Below, one piece after another: positions 49,877 to 58,155 of a stretch of DNA of 64,000 nucleotides. The stretch covers positions 62,001 through 126,000 of the forward strand of contig NZ_BMML01000023.1 in NCBI RefSeq assembly GCF_014645815.1, read 5' to 3'. The first letter of the stretch is position 1. Every line of letters starts with the position of its first letter. This DNA is from Streptomyces fuscichromogenes (GTDB taxonomy: Bacteria; Actinomycetota; Actinomycetes; Streptomycetales; Streptomycetaceae). Below the pieces are notes generated by a model. It made no database searches and was not told the DNA's origin. It worked only from the letters and a program-made list of their open reading frames with translations. The translations under genes and the position numbers were made by a program.

Positions 49877-49996
49877 CCATGTCCGGCCCCGTCACGCGGC
49901 CACCGTGGCGGGCGGTGTGTGTCCCGTTCGTGAAGTCTGCATGTCACGCGCGCCGGGTGTCTGGTCCGTCCGGATCCCCTGTGGTTCGCTCAGCGC

Positions 49997-50071
49997 ATGA
50001 CGGTGCTTGTGAGCCGACGCCACGTGGACTTCGTGCGTGTCACCACCATGGGTTGTCCCGCCGTGAGCTGA
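49997..50071 (+). CDS. Sulfur-type leader peptide upstream of metYX
   Basis: A 24-residue ORF starting MTVLVSRRHVDFVRV and ending TTMGCPAVS, 87 bp before metY. The SRRHVDxxRV core followed by a late Cys is the signature of short 'putative leader peptides' found in front of sulfur-assimilation genes in Streptomyces. Translation through the Cys codon probably senses cysteine supply and controls expression of the downstream operon. A second tiny ORF at 49941-50000 (MSRAPGVWSVRIPCGSLSA) overlaps its start by ATGA and may be chance. Confidence 0.75.
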   Translation: MTVLVSRRHVDFVRVTTMGCPAVS

Positions 50072-50158
50072 CGCTCCGGCCCGACCCCGTCCCCCCGTTC
50101 TGCCGACGCGTGCCCCTGCGCGCACGCCGTCATGCCTTCCCGCACGAGGAGCAGCACC

Positions 50159-51523
50159 ATGAGCCAGCCCATCGACTCCGTCACCGCCGGTCACACGCCC
50201 GAGGAGCCGCCCGCCGGGCCCGACACCTCGGCCTGGTCGTTCGAGACCCGGCAGATCCACGCCGGAGCCGTGCCGGACCCGACCACCGGTGCCCGCGCGA
50301 CGCCGATCTACCAGACGACGTCGTTCGTGTTCCGTGACACGCAGCACGCCGCCGACCTGTTCTCCCTCGCCGAGCCCGGCAACATCTACACCCGCATCCA
50401 CAACCCCACCCAGGACGTCTTCGAGCAGCGGATCGCCGCCCTGGAAGGCGGGGTCGCGGCGGTCGCGCTGTCGTCCGGGCAGGCCGCCGAGACGCTGGCC
50501 ATCCTGACGCTGGCCGGCGCGGGCGACCACATCGTGTCCAGCACGTCCCTGTACGGCGGCACGTACAACCTGTTCCGGCACACGCTGCCGAGGTTCGGCA
50601 TCGAGGTGTCCTTCGTGGACGACCCGGACGACGCCGAGGCCTGGCGCGCGGCGGTCCGCCCGAACACCAAGGCGCTGTTCGCGGAGACCCTGGGCAACCC
50701 GCGCGGCAACGTACTGGACGTCCGCGCGGTCGCGGACGTGGCGCACGCGGCGGGCGTGCCGCTGATCGTGGACAACACGGTCCCGACTCCCTATCTGCTG
50801 CGGCCCCTTGAGCACGGCGCGGACATCGTGGTGCACTCGGCGACCAAGTTCCTCGGCGGGCACGGCACGGCGATCGCCGGCGTGGTCGTCGACGGCGGCA
50901 GCTTCGACTTCGGCGCGCACTCCGGCCGCTTCCCCGACTTCACCGAGCCCGACCCCAGCTACCACGGCCTGCGGTACTGGCCGGCGCTCGGCCCGGGCGC
51001 GTACGCGATCAAGCTGCGGGTGCAGCTGCTGCGCGACCTCGGCCCGGCGCTCTCCCCGCACTCGGCGTTCCTGCTGCTCCAGGGCGTGGAGACACTCAGC
51101 CTGCGGCTGGAGCGGCACTCCGCCAACGCCCAGGCGCTGGCCGAATGGCTGGAGCAGCGCGACGAGGTCGCCGCCGTCCACTATCCGGGCCTGCCGTCCA
51201 GCCGCTGGTACGAGGCCGGGCAGAAGTACCTGCCGCGCGGCGCCGGCGCGATCGTCTCCTTCGAGCTGCGGGACGGGACCGAGGCGGGCCGGCGGTTCGT
51301 GGACGCGGTCGAGCTGTTCAGCCACCTCGCCAACATCGGTGACGTCCGCAGCCTGATCATCCACCCGGCCTCCACCACGCACAGCCAGCTGGACGAGGAG
51401 CAGCTGGCGGCGACCGGGACCACACCGGGCCTGGTGCGCCTGTCGGTCGGCATCGAGAACCTCGCCGACCTCAAGGCCGACCTGGAGGCCGGATTCCGCG
51501 CCGCCAAGGGTGCGGCGTCCTGA
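50159..51523 (+). CDS. metY: O-acetylhomoserine sulfhydrylase (MetY)
   Basis: 454 residues from an ATG with GAGGAG 7 nt upstream. Cys/Met-metabolism PLP enzyme, with the PLP lysine at Lys230 in VHSATKFLGGHGTA. SFETRQIHAGAVPDPTTGARATPIYQTTSF and NPTQDVFEQRIAALEGG are typical. The long insert near FDFGAHSGRFPDF is characteristic of MetY rather than of cystathionine gamma-synthase. Makes homocysteine from O-acetylhomoserine and sulfide. Overlaps metX and follows a leader peptide. Confidence 0.95.
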   Translation: MSQPIDSVTAGHTPEEPPAGPDTSAWSFETRQIHAGAVPDPTTGARATPIYQTTSFVFRDTQHAADLFSLAEPGNIYTRIHNPTQDVFEQRIAALEGGVAAVALSSGQAAETLAILTLAGAGDHIVSSTSLYGGTYNLFRHTLPRFGIEVSFVDDPDDAEAWRAAVRPNTKALFAETLGNPRGNVLDVRAVADVAHAAGVPLIVDNTVPTPYLLRPLEHGADIVVHSATKFLGGHGTAIAGVVVDGGSFDFGAHSGRFPDFTEPDPSYHGLRYWPALGPGAYAIKLRVQLLRDLGPALSPHSAFLLLQGVETLSLRLERHSANAQALAEWLEQRDEVAAVHYPGLPSSRWYEAGQKYLPRGAGAIVSFELRDGTEAGRRFVDAVELFSHLANIGDVRSLIIHPASTTHSQLDEEQLAATGTTPGLVRLSVGIENLADLKADLEAGFRAAKGAAS

Positions 51524-52668
51524 ACGCCGTACCGCATCCCGAGGTTCCCCTCTCCCTTCCGCCGGCCGCGGTCTGGCGGAAGGGGGATCCGCCGGGTCAC
51601 CGGCAGTGGCACGCGGCGGAGAAACCGCTCCCGCTGGAGGCGGGCGGTGAACTCCCCGGCGTACGGCTGGCGTTCGAGACCTGGGGCCGGCCGGCCCCCG
51701 ATGCCGCGAACGCCGTGCTCGTGCTGCACGCGCTCACCGGTGACAGCCATCTCGCCGGGCCCGCCGGTCCGGGGCACCCGACCCCGGGCTGGTGGGAGGG
51801 GCTGGTCGGGCCGGGGCTGGCGCTGGACACCGACCGCTGGTTCGTCGTCGCCCCGAACGTCCTGGGCGGCTGCCGGGGCAGCACCGGGCCCGCCTCGGAG
51901 CGGCCCGACGGGCACGGGTGCTGGGGCGGTGCCTTCCCCTTCCTGACCCAGCGCGACCAGGTCGCCGCCGAGGCCGGGCTGGCCGACGCCCTGGGCATCG
52001 AGCGGTGGGCGCTGGTCGTCGGCGGCTCGATGGGCGGGATGCGGGCCGTGGAGTGGGCGGTGGCCTACCCGGAGCGGGTCGGGGCCCTGCTGCTGCTCGC
52101 CACGACGGCGGCGGCGAGCGCGGAGCAGATCGCCTGGACGGCCACCCAGCTCACCGCGATCCGCACCGACCCCGACTGGCAGGGCGGCGACTACCACGGC
52201 ACCGGACGCGCCCCGCACACCGGCCTGGGCCTGGCCCGCCGGATCGCCCATGTCACCTACCGCAGCGAACCCGAGCTCGCGATCCGCTTCGGCCGCACCG
52301 CACAGCGCACCGAGAACCCCTTCGACGGCGGCCGCTACCAGGTCGAGTCCTACCTCGACCACCATGCCGGCAAGCTGGTACGGCGGTTCGACGCGGGCAG
52401 TTACGTGGTGCTGTCGGAGGCGATGAACGCCCATGACGTCGGCCGCGCCCGGGGCGGGGTGCGGGCGGCCCTCGGCCGGGTCACGGCCCGCACCCTGGTG
52501 GCGGGCGTGGACTCCGACCGTCTCTATCCCCCGGTCCAGCAGGCCGAGTTGGCGGCGCTGATCCCGTCCGCCGACCGGCTGCGGGTGATCGAGTCGCCGT
52601 ACGGCCACGACGGCTTCCTGATCGAGACGGAACAGGTGGGCACACTGGTGCGGGAGTTGCTGCGCTGA
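51520..52668 (+). CDS. metX: Homoserine O-acetyltransferase (MetX), probable CTG start
   Basis: 382 residues if started at CTG 51520, which overlaps the metY stop (CTGA). AAGGG lies 9 nt upstream of that CTG. No ATG, GTG or TTG exists in frame between there and the GTG at 51715, and starting at 51715 would delete conserved N-terminal strands (GVRLAFETWGRP). Alpha/beta-hydrolase: nucleophile Ser170 in GGSMGGMRAVEW, LVLHALTGDSHLAGPA, PNVLGGCRGSTGP, and the C-terminal Asp/His in VAGVDSDRLYPP and PYGHDGFLIE. Supplies O-acetylhomoserine to MetY. Confidence 0.9.
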   Translation: MNAVPHPEVPLSLPPAAVWRKGDPPGHRQWHAAEKPLPLEAGGELPGVRLAFETWGRPAPDAANAVLVLHALTGDSHLAGPAGPGHPTPGWWEGLVGPGLALDTDRWFVVAPNVLGGCRGSTGPASERPDGHGCWGGAFPFLTQRDQVAAEAGLADALGIERWALVVGGSMGGMRAVEWAVAYPERVGALLLLATTAAASAEQIAWTATQLTAIRTDPDWQGGDYHGTGRAPHTGLGLARRIAHVTYRSEPELAIRFGRTAQRTENPFDGGRYQVESYLDHHAGKLVRRFDAGSYVVLSEAMNAHDVGRARGGVRAALGRVTARTLVAGVDSDRLYPPVQQAELAALIPSADRLRVIESPYGHDGFLIETEQVGTLVRELLR

Positions 52669-52696
52669 GAGGACACCGCCGCCGGACCCCGGGAGC

Positions 52697-53038
52697 TCAC
52701 CACTCCCGGGGCGCGATCAGCTCCTCGACGTCCGCGTCCTCGAAGCCGTAGGCACGGGCGACGATCCAGAAGTCGCCGGCTATCTCCTCGCGGGCCACGG
52801 TCTCGAACTCGCTGCCGGCCGCCTCGAACTCGGCCTCCAGGGCGTTGAACTCCTCGGTCGCCGCGTGGGTGAGGGCGTACAGCGCGGGCAGGCCGGCGGG
52901 ACGGTCCGCCTCGATGCGCTCGCAGAGCCGGACGAGGATCGCGCGGCCCCGGTCCACCAGGTGATCGGGGAAGTACCCGTCCTTGTACAGCACCGCCAGG
53001 AACGCGTGGCCGGTGATCCCGGGATTGCTGATCGGCAT
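52697..53038 (-). CDS. DUF5713-like hypothetical protein
   Basis: 113 residues, from ATG at 53038. Soluble, acidic, largely helical: ITGHAFLAVLYKDGYFPDHLVDRG, LYALTHAATEEFNALEAEFEAAGSE, and ending ADVEELIAPREW. This matches my memory of the DUF5713 family, which has no known function. The open frame continues upstream but overlaps the opposite-strand amidohydrolase gene, so the internal ATG is used. Confidence 0.75.
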   Translation of the reverse strand: MPISNPGITGHAFLAVLYKDGYFPDHLVDRGRAILVRLCERIEADRPAGLPALYALTHAATEEFNALEAEFEAAGSEFETVAREEIAGDFWIVARAYGFEDADVEELIAPREW

Positions 53039-53119
53039 GCGGCCGCCCCACTCTCGTCGGTCGTCGATGTGACACCTTGATCCTGCACCCTGCCACTGAC
53101 AACGCCCGCGGAGCCGCCC

Positions 53120-53911
53120 GTGTCCCAGCCGTCGTTCGAACTCCTGTCCGGAGCCGCCGGGTCGTCGGTGATCCTGCACGTGCCGCACTCGGCACGGACG
53201 ATCCCGGCCGGGGTACGGGCCGGGATCGTCCTCGACGACCCCGCGCTGGAGCGGGAGCTGGACCACATCACGGACGCGCACACCGCCGAGCTCGCGGGGG
53301 CCGCGGCCGGGCTGGCCGGGGTGACCCCCTGGCGGTTCGTGAACCGGCTGTCGCGGCTGGTGGTGGACCCGGAGCGGTTCCCGGACGAGCGGGAGGAGAT
53401 GCTCGCCGTCGGGATGGGAGCGGTGTACACGCGGACCACGCACCGGGGTGTGCTCCGCGACGAGTCCGCCGACCCCGGGCCGCTGGTCGAGCGGTACTTC
53501 CGGCCGTACGCCCGGGCGATGACGGAGGCCGTCGCCGGGCGGCTGGCGGCGACCGGCCGGGCCGTGGTGATCGACGTGCACTCCTATCCGAGCCGGGCGC
53601 TGCCCTACGAGCTGCACGGGGCGGGACCGCGGCCGCCGGTGTGTCTGGGCACGGACGCCTTCCACACCCCGGCCGGGCTGGCCGAGGCGGCCCGCGCGGC
53701 CTTCGCGGGGTGCGGGGAGACCGGGCTGGACAGCCCGTTCGGCGGAGCCTATGTGCCGCTGGAGTTCCACGGGACGGACCCGCGGGTCGAGGCGCTGATG
53801 GTGGAGATCCGGCGGGACCTCTACATGACCGAGCCCGGCGGTCCGGCGGGCCCGGGAGCGGACCGGCTCGCCGCCGCCCTGGCCGCGCTCGTGGACGCCG
53901 CGGGCCGCTGA
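53120..53911 (+). CDS. N-formylglutamate amidohydrolase family protein
   Basis: 263 residues from a GTG. Family motifs: VILHVPHSARTIP, LDHITDAHTAEL, RFVNRLSRLVVDPERF, VIDVHSYPSRALPYE (metal-binding His) and SPFGGAYVPLEFHG. These zinc-dependent enzymes deformylate N-formyl-L-glutamate in histidine degradation, but many Streptomyces paralogs lie outside hut clusters, as here. Substrate not certain. Confidence 0.88.
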   Translation: MSQPSFELLSGAAGSSVILHVPHSARTIPAGVRAGIVLDDPALERELDHITDAHTAELAGAAAGLAGVTPWRFVNRLSRLVVDPERFPDEREEMLAVGMGAVYTRTTHRGVLRDESADPGPLVERYFRPYARAMTEAVAGRLAATGRAVVIDVHSYPSRALPYELHGAGPRPPVCLGTDAFHTPAGLAEAARAAFAGCGETGLDSPFGGAYVPLEFHGTDPRVEALMVEIRRDLYMTEPGGPAGPGADRLAAALAALVDAAGR

Positions 53912-53969
53912 CCCTCCGGCTGGAGCATTCCGGCAGGACACGGGGGGAGGGCCGTACGACCGTGGAGGC

Positions 53970-55244
53970 ATGACCACGGAGACGACCGCGCCCACGACCA
54001 CGGAGACGGCCGCGCCGGCGGCGACGGAGCCGATCCCGGCCGTCTGCGGGACCGCGCCGCCGGTACGGGACTGGCCCGCGCTGGACCTGGCGGGGACGGA
54101 CTTCGACCCGGTCCTCGCCGCCCTGATGACGGAGGGTCCGGTGACCCGGATCCGGCTGCCGTACGGCGAGGGCTGGGCTTGGCTCGCCACCCGGTACGAG
54201 GACGTCAGGACCGTCACCAACGACCCGCGGTTCAGCCGTGCCGAGGTCACCCGGCGCCAGGTGACCCGGCTGGCCCCGCACTTCAGGCCCCGGCCGGGCT
54301 CGCTGGCCTGGGCCGACCAGCCCGACCACAACCGGCTGCGCAAGCCGCTCGCCGGTGCCTTCACGGTCGGCGCGATGAAGCGGCTGCGGCCCCGGGCGCA
54401 GGAGATCCTCGACGGACTGGTGGACGGGGTCGTACGGGACGGGCCGCCCGCCGATCTCGTCGCGCGGGTGCTGGAGCCGTTCCCGGTCACCGTGGTCAGC
54501 GAGGTGATGGGGGTGCCGGAGGCGGACCGGGACCGGGTGCACGCCTGGACCCGGCAGATCATCTCCACCTCGGGCGGCGTGGAGGCCGCCGAGGCGGCCA
54601 AGCAGGGGCTGTACGGGTGGATCACCGAAACGGTGGGTGCGCGTGCCGACGGTCCGGGTGACGACGTGTACTCGCTGCTCGGGACCGCGGTGGCCCGTGG
54701 CGAGATCGGCATGGAGGAGGCCGTCGGACTGGCCGGTCCGCTGCAGATCGGCGGCGAGGCGGTCACCCACAACTGCGGGCAGATGCTGTTCCTGACGCTG
54801 ACGCGGCCGGAGCTGATGGCCCGGATGCGGGACCGGCCGGCGGAGCGCGGGCCGGTCCTGGACGAGCTGTTGCGCTGGATCCCGCACCGCAGCACGGTCG
54901 GGCTCGCCCGGATCGCCCTGGAGGACGTCGAGTTGGGCGACGGCACCAAGATCGCGGCCGGCGACCCGGTGTACGTCTCCTACCTGGCGGCCAACCGCGA
55001 TCCCCGGGTCTTCCCCGGTCCGGACCGCATCGATCCGGACCGCGACCCCAACCCGCACCTCGCCTTCGGCCACGGCACGCACTACTGCACGGGCGCGGTC
55101 CTGGCCCGGCTCCAGACCGAACTCCTGGTCGACACGCTCCTCGACCGGCTGCCGGGGCTGCGCCTCACGGTGCCCGCCGAGGGGGTGGAATGGCGCCGCA
55201 GGACGATGATCCGGGGGCCGCTGACACTGCCCGTCACCTGGTGA
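53970..55244 (+). CDS. Cytochrome P450, CYP158-like
   Basis: 424 residues. Heme-binding loop FGHGTHYCTG with proximal Cys373; I-helix LQIGGEAVTHNCGQ; ExxR in DELLRWIPHR. PVRDWPALDLAGTDFDPVLAAL, GEGWAWLATRYEDVR, VYVSYLAANRDPRVFP and TMIRGPLTLPVTW closely recall CYP158A2 (biflaviolin synthase). CYP158 enzymes couple flaviolin in pigment formation and are usually next to the type III PKS rppA, which is not within this window. It needs separate ferredoxin partners, none nearby. The Thr/Ala-rich first ~25 residues are unusual. Confidence 0.9.
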   Translation: MTTETTAPTTTETAAPAATEPIPAVCGTAPPVRDWPALDLAGTDFDPVLAALMTEGPVTRIRLPYGEGWAWLATRYEDVRTVTNDPRFSRAEVTRRQVTRLAPHFRPRPGSLAWADQPDHNRLRKPLAGAFTVGAMKRLRPRAQEILDGLVDGVVRDGPPADLVARVLEPFPVTVVSEVMGVPEADRDRVHAWTRQIISTSGGVEAAEAAKQGLYGWITETVGARADGPGDDVYSLLGTAVARGEIGMEEAVGLAGPLQIGGEAVTHNCGQMLFLTLTRPELMARMRDRPAERGPVLDELLRWIPHRSTVGLARIALEDVELGDGTKIAAGDPVYVSYLAANRDPRVFPGPDRIDPDRDPNPHLAFGHGTHYCTGAVLARLQTELLVDTLLDRLPGLRLTVPAEGVEWRRRTMIRGPLTLPVTW

Positions 55245-55405
55245 CCGGCGGCCGGACCGGGACCGGACCACCGGGGCCGTCCCACCGGCCGTCCGGCCTG
55301 TCCACGACCGTACGAAGCGCGGCGGCCAGGAGTCCGGGCGAGGGTCCCGGACCGGCGGCGGGGCTTGCTCCTGCCGGTCCGGGGCGCGGCCAAGTGTGCG
55401 GGCCC

Positions 55406-55471
55406 CGCCGGACCGGGGTGCGGGCGCCGCCGGTCGGGGGTGCGGGCGCGGCCGGTCGGGGGTGCGGGCGC
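55406..55471. repeat. Three tandem 22-bp GC-rich repeats
   Basis: Units at 55406-55427, 55428-55449 and 55450-55471 share the form (c/g)gccgg(a/t)c(c/g)ggggtgcgggcgc, with units 2 and 3 differing at one base. They lie between the convergent P450 and small hypothetical genes. The rest of 55245-55405 is featureless GC-rich sequence. Confidence 0.85.
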
Positions 55472-55475
55472 GGCC

Positions 55476-55970
55476 TCAGGCCCGCAGCCACTCCGTCACG
55501 ATCACGTCCCGGCCCGTCCGCAGCCGGAGCGCGAACGGACCGGTGGGCGGCGTGTCACTGGCGAAGCGGCCCATGCCGTCGACGGTGAGCGGGCGGGCCG
55601 CCGCCGGACCGCCGAGCACCTCGATCCGCGCCGTCTGCGGGGGCAGCAGCTGGCCGAGCAGCCCGTCGCCGGTGACCTCGACGTCCACGGTCAGCGCGCC
55701 CGCCTGGAAGGTCAGCATCCGGGGCGGGTCCTCGACGCCTCTGACGGGGATGGCGTCGACCAGGGAGTCGAAGGTCAGCTCGGCGACCCGGGCCTCCAGG
55801 TCGTGCAGCACGTAGGCGTCCATGGCCAGTTGGAGCAGCTCGGCCGGGAGCGGGTCGAGCACGGCGGCGGCGCCGCGCAGTTCCTGCTCCAGGAGGTCCG
55901 CGTCGAACCCGTCGGCGCCCTCGGCGGTCGCGTCGAGGCCGTCGTCGGGCGGGAAGTCGTCGTCGCTCAT
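55476..55970 (-). CDS. Hypothetical sigma-partner protein, 164 aa
   Basis: ATG at 55970 overlaps the sigma factor stop (ATGA), so the two are translationally coupled. The N-terminal ~70 residues are acidic and helical (DADLLEQELRGAAAVLDPLP, LLQLAMDAYVLHDLEARVAE). The C-terminal ~90 residues look like a beta-sandwich (MLTFQAGALTVDVEVTGDG, ARPLTVDGMGRF, FALRLRTGRDVIVTEWL). No transmembrane helix and no zinc anti-sigma motif. Given its position it may be a non-classical anti-sigma factor or a protease target; this is inference. Confidence 0.75.
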   Translation of the reverse strand: MSDDDFPPDDGLDATAEGADGFDADLLEQELRGAAAVLDPLPAELLQLAMDAYVLHDLEARVAELTFDSLVDAIPVRGVEDPPRMLTFQAGALTVDVEVTGDGLLGQLLPPQTARIEVLGGPAAARPLTVDGMGRFASDTPPTGPFALRLRTGRDVIVTEWLRA

Positions 55971-56542
55971 ACCGCACCCCTCGCGTCGAGCCGGGCCCGC
56001 AGCCGGCGCAGACAGCGCTGGCGCAGCGGGCCGATACTGCCCACGGCGATGCCCAGCGCGGCGGACACCTCGACATAGCTGGGCGGCGGCGAGGCCATCA
56101 GGACACGCAGCAACTGCCTGCACCGGTCCCCGAGTTCCTCGAACTCCTGCCACAGCATGCGGATCCGCCGGGCCTCGTCGGCCTGGTCCTCCGCGTCGAT
56201 CAGGGACTGCTCGGGCGTACGGTCCTCGCTGATCCGGTCCAGGACCTGGGGATCGTCGGTCGGCAGCAGCCTGGTCAGTCCCCGGATCACCTTCAGGCAC
56301 TCGTTGCGTGCCGTGCTGGCCAGCCAGGAGCCCGCCTTGTCCGGCTCCCGGATCCGGCCCAGGTGCTGGGCGAACCGGAACCACACGGTCTGGTAGACCT
56401 CGTGCCCGTCGGCGTCGGAGAGCCGGTGTGCGCGCACCACGGACCACACCAGCGGGCTCAGCCCTTCCACGAGCGCCTTCCAGGCCGCCGCGTCGCCGTC
56501 GACGGCGGACTGGACCAGCGCGCCGACCTCTGCTCGGTCCAC
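55967..56542 (-). CDS. ECF-like sigma-70 family sigma factor
   Basis: 191 residues from the GTG at 56542 (VDRAEVGALVQSAVDGD). Region 2: AWKALVEGLSPLVWSVVRAH and HEVYQTVWFRFAQHLGRIRE; then WLASTARNECLKVIRG; region 4: YVEVSAALGIAVGSIGPLRQRCLRRLRA. It lies 59 bp downstream of the subtilisin-like protease gene on the same strand and overlaps the small partner gene. Its regulon is unknown; the divergent CHAT and S8 genes are natural candidates. Confidence 0.88.
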   Translation of the reverse strand: MDRAEVGALVQSAVDGDAAAWKALVEGLSPLVWSVVRAHRLSDADGHEVYQTVWFRFAQHLGRIREPDKAGSWLASTARNECLKVIRGLTRLLPTDDPQVLDRISEDRTPEQSLIDAEDQADEARRIRMLWQEFEELGDRCRQLLRVLMASPPPSYVEVSAALGIAVGSIGPLRQRCLRRLRARLDARGAV

Positions 56543-56601
56543 GGTCCCACCCCTCGTGTACGGCAAGTCATCGTACGCCGTGGAGGGGAGTGTTCCGGAA
56601 C

Positions 56602-58044
56602 TCAGGCCGTCGTAGCCAGTCCCACGACCGGGACCGGCTGCCAGCTCGCCGGGCGGAGCGCCGGTACAGGGGTGCCGCGCACCTCGGCGTACTCCGAGAT
56701 GTCCGCCAGGAGCCGACTGCCCGCCGTGCGCGGGTCGGGCTCCTGGTGCGTGGTCATCCGGTCGGCGACGAGGCCGGCCACGATGGGGGTGGCGAACGAT
56801 GTTCCGCTCCACTGTGCGAACCCTTCGAACATCACTTGGTCCGGTTTGCCGGGGCCGGTCGTCCCGGTGTCGGTCAACACGCCGGTGTGGCGCGGGTACT
56901 GGCAGGTGCAGGCGTAGGTGAAGCCGAACCGGCAGGCGTCATAGGTGGTGTGCTGGTACACGTACGGCACGGGTGCGTCGAAGCCGGCCAGGGCGCCGAT
57001 GAGCTGCTCGCCGGGGGCGTAGACCTTGACCCAGCCGCCGTGGTTGGTGAAGCAGGCGCCGTACTCGCCGTCGCTGCGCAGCGCGCCGACCGAGAGGACC
57101 GTGTTCTCGTAGCCGGGCAGACCGGCGCAGGCGGCGGGCCAGAAGGAGGTGGCGCTGCCGTTGTTGCCGGCGGCGGCGACCAGCAGGGTGGACTGGTCGC
57201 GCAGGGCGTCCATGAAGGCCTCGACGGCGAGCAGTCCGTCGGCGCTGCCGTTGGAGGTGCCGGCGGAGAGGCTGATGACGTCAGGCCAGCCGTGCTCGTC
57301 GACCGCCTCGAAGAGCCTGGCCCCGAAGTCGGACTCCAGGATGGCGCCCGCGTCGTTCAGGGTGTTGGTGACGGTGATGTCGGTGTTGGGCGCGAGGGCG
57401 GCGATCAGCCCGGCGATGAACGTGCCGTGGCCGACGTACTGCTGCAGGACGCCGTCGGCGTCGGTCTCGGCGAGCTGCGGATCGCCCTGGACCCGGTCGA
57501 GGAGCGGGTAGGAGCGGTAGTCGTGCACCAGACCGGTGTCCATCACCAGGACGCTGACGGCGGTGTCCGGGTCGTGACTCCCGGCCACGGGACGTGGGTT
57601 GGGGGTCTGGGTGAGCAGGGCGGGCAGCGGTTCGCAGGGGTTGCAGGCGTTGGCGTTGCCCGTGGTGGACACGACGTGGTTACGGCTGACCAGGCGGCGG
57701 CCGGCGCGGCCCTCGGCCTCCCGCAGGGCGCGCAGCGCGTGGCCGACGGCGAGGTCGCCGGTGCGGTCGCCGTGGTCGGGGTCGCCCACCCGGATACGGG
57801 TGACGCCGGTGCGGCCGGTCTCCGGTCCCGCCCTGCGCACCTGGTCGGCGATGAGCCCGTCGGTGGCGGTGAAGTGCGCGCGCACGGTGTCCTCGACGAC
57901 CCGTGCCTCCGCGCCGGCGCGGGCGAGGACGACGCCCTTCTCGTAGAGGAACTCGGCTGCGTCGTCCGGTCCCATCGCCAGTGGTACGTCCGGCATGGAA
58001 CGCTGGATCTGATCGAACTGCTCATGGAATCGCTGCGGTGCCAT
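56602..58044 (-). CDS. Cytoplasmic S8 (subtilisin-like) serine peptidase
   Basis: 480 residues. The catalytic triad is intact: Asp169 in VLVMDTG, His206 in VGHGTFIAG, Ser416 in GTSFATPIVAG; VAAAGNNGSA carries the oxyanion Asn. There is no signal peptide: the N-terminus (MAPQRFHEQFDQIQRSMPDV) and the ~150-residue N-terminal region are soluble. The protein is therefore probably intracellular and does not resemble secreted subtilisins with propeptides. It is divergent from the TPR-CHAT protease and upstream of the sigma gene. Confidence 0.9.
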   Translation of the reverse strand: MAPQRFHEQFDQIQRSMPDVPLAMGPDDAAEFLYEKGVVLARAGAEARVVEDTVRAHFTATDGLIADQVRRAGPETGRTGVTRIRVGDPDHGDRTGDLAVGHALRALREAEGRAGRRLVSRNHVVSTTGNANACNPCEPLPALLTQTPNPRPVAGSHDPDTAVSVLVMDTGLVHDYRSYPLLDRVQGDPQLAETDADGVLQQYVGHGTFIAGLIAALAPNTDITVTNTLNDAGAILESDFGARLFEAVDEHGWPDVISLSAGTSNGSADGLLAVEAFMDALRDQSTLLVAAAGNNGSATSFWPAACAGLPGYENTVLSVGALRSDGEYGACFTNHGGWVKVYAPGEQLIGALAGFDAPVPYVYQHTTYDACRFGFTYACTCQYPRHTGVLTDTGTTGPGKPDQVMFEGFAQWSGTSFATPIVAGLVADRMTTHQEPDPRTAGSRLLADISEYAEVRGTPVPALRPASWQPVPVVGLATTA

Positions 58045-58155
58045 GGCCTGTCCCTCCCCCGGAAACGGCGTTCTTCAGTCAGAGTCGCCAGGCCGCCGCT
58101 TGATACAGCGTCAAACCTGTGGGGCATGTATGCCCAGGCCACTACCATCCGAGGG
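58045..58155. promoter_or_regulatory. Divergent promoter region of the S8 and CHAT genes
   Basis: 111 bp. For the CHAT gene, TACCAT (58143-58148) is 7 bp before the GTG at 58156, typical of a leaderless Streptomyces promoter. For the S8 gene a TTGACG -35-like element lies at 58115-58110 (minus strand). The dyad ttgatacagcgtcaa (58100-58114) could be a shared operator. Confidence 0.45.

Noticed and set aside
49877..50158. SAM riboswitch in front of metYX
   Set aside because: No recognisable SAM-I, SAM-II or SAM-IV core was seen; the leader peptide explains the region better.
56308..58155. N-terminal extension of the TPR-CHAT frame over the S8 peptidase gene
   Set aside because: It is the antisense of the S8 gene, whose triad is complete. 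The leaderless GTG at 58156 fits the promoter.
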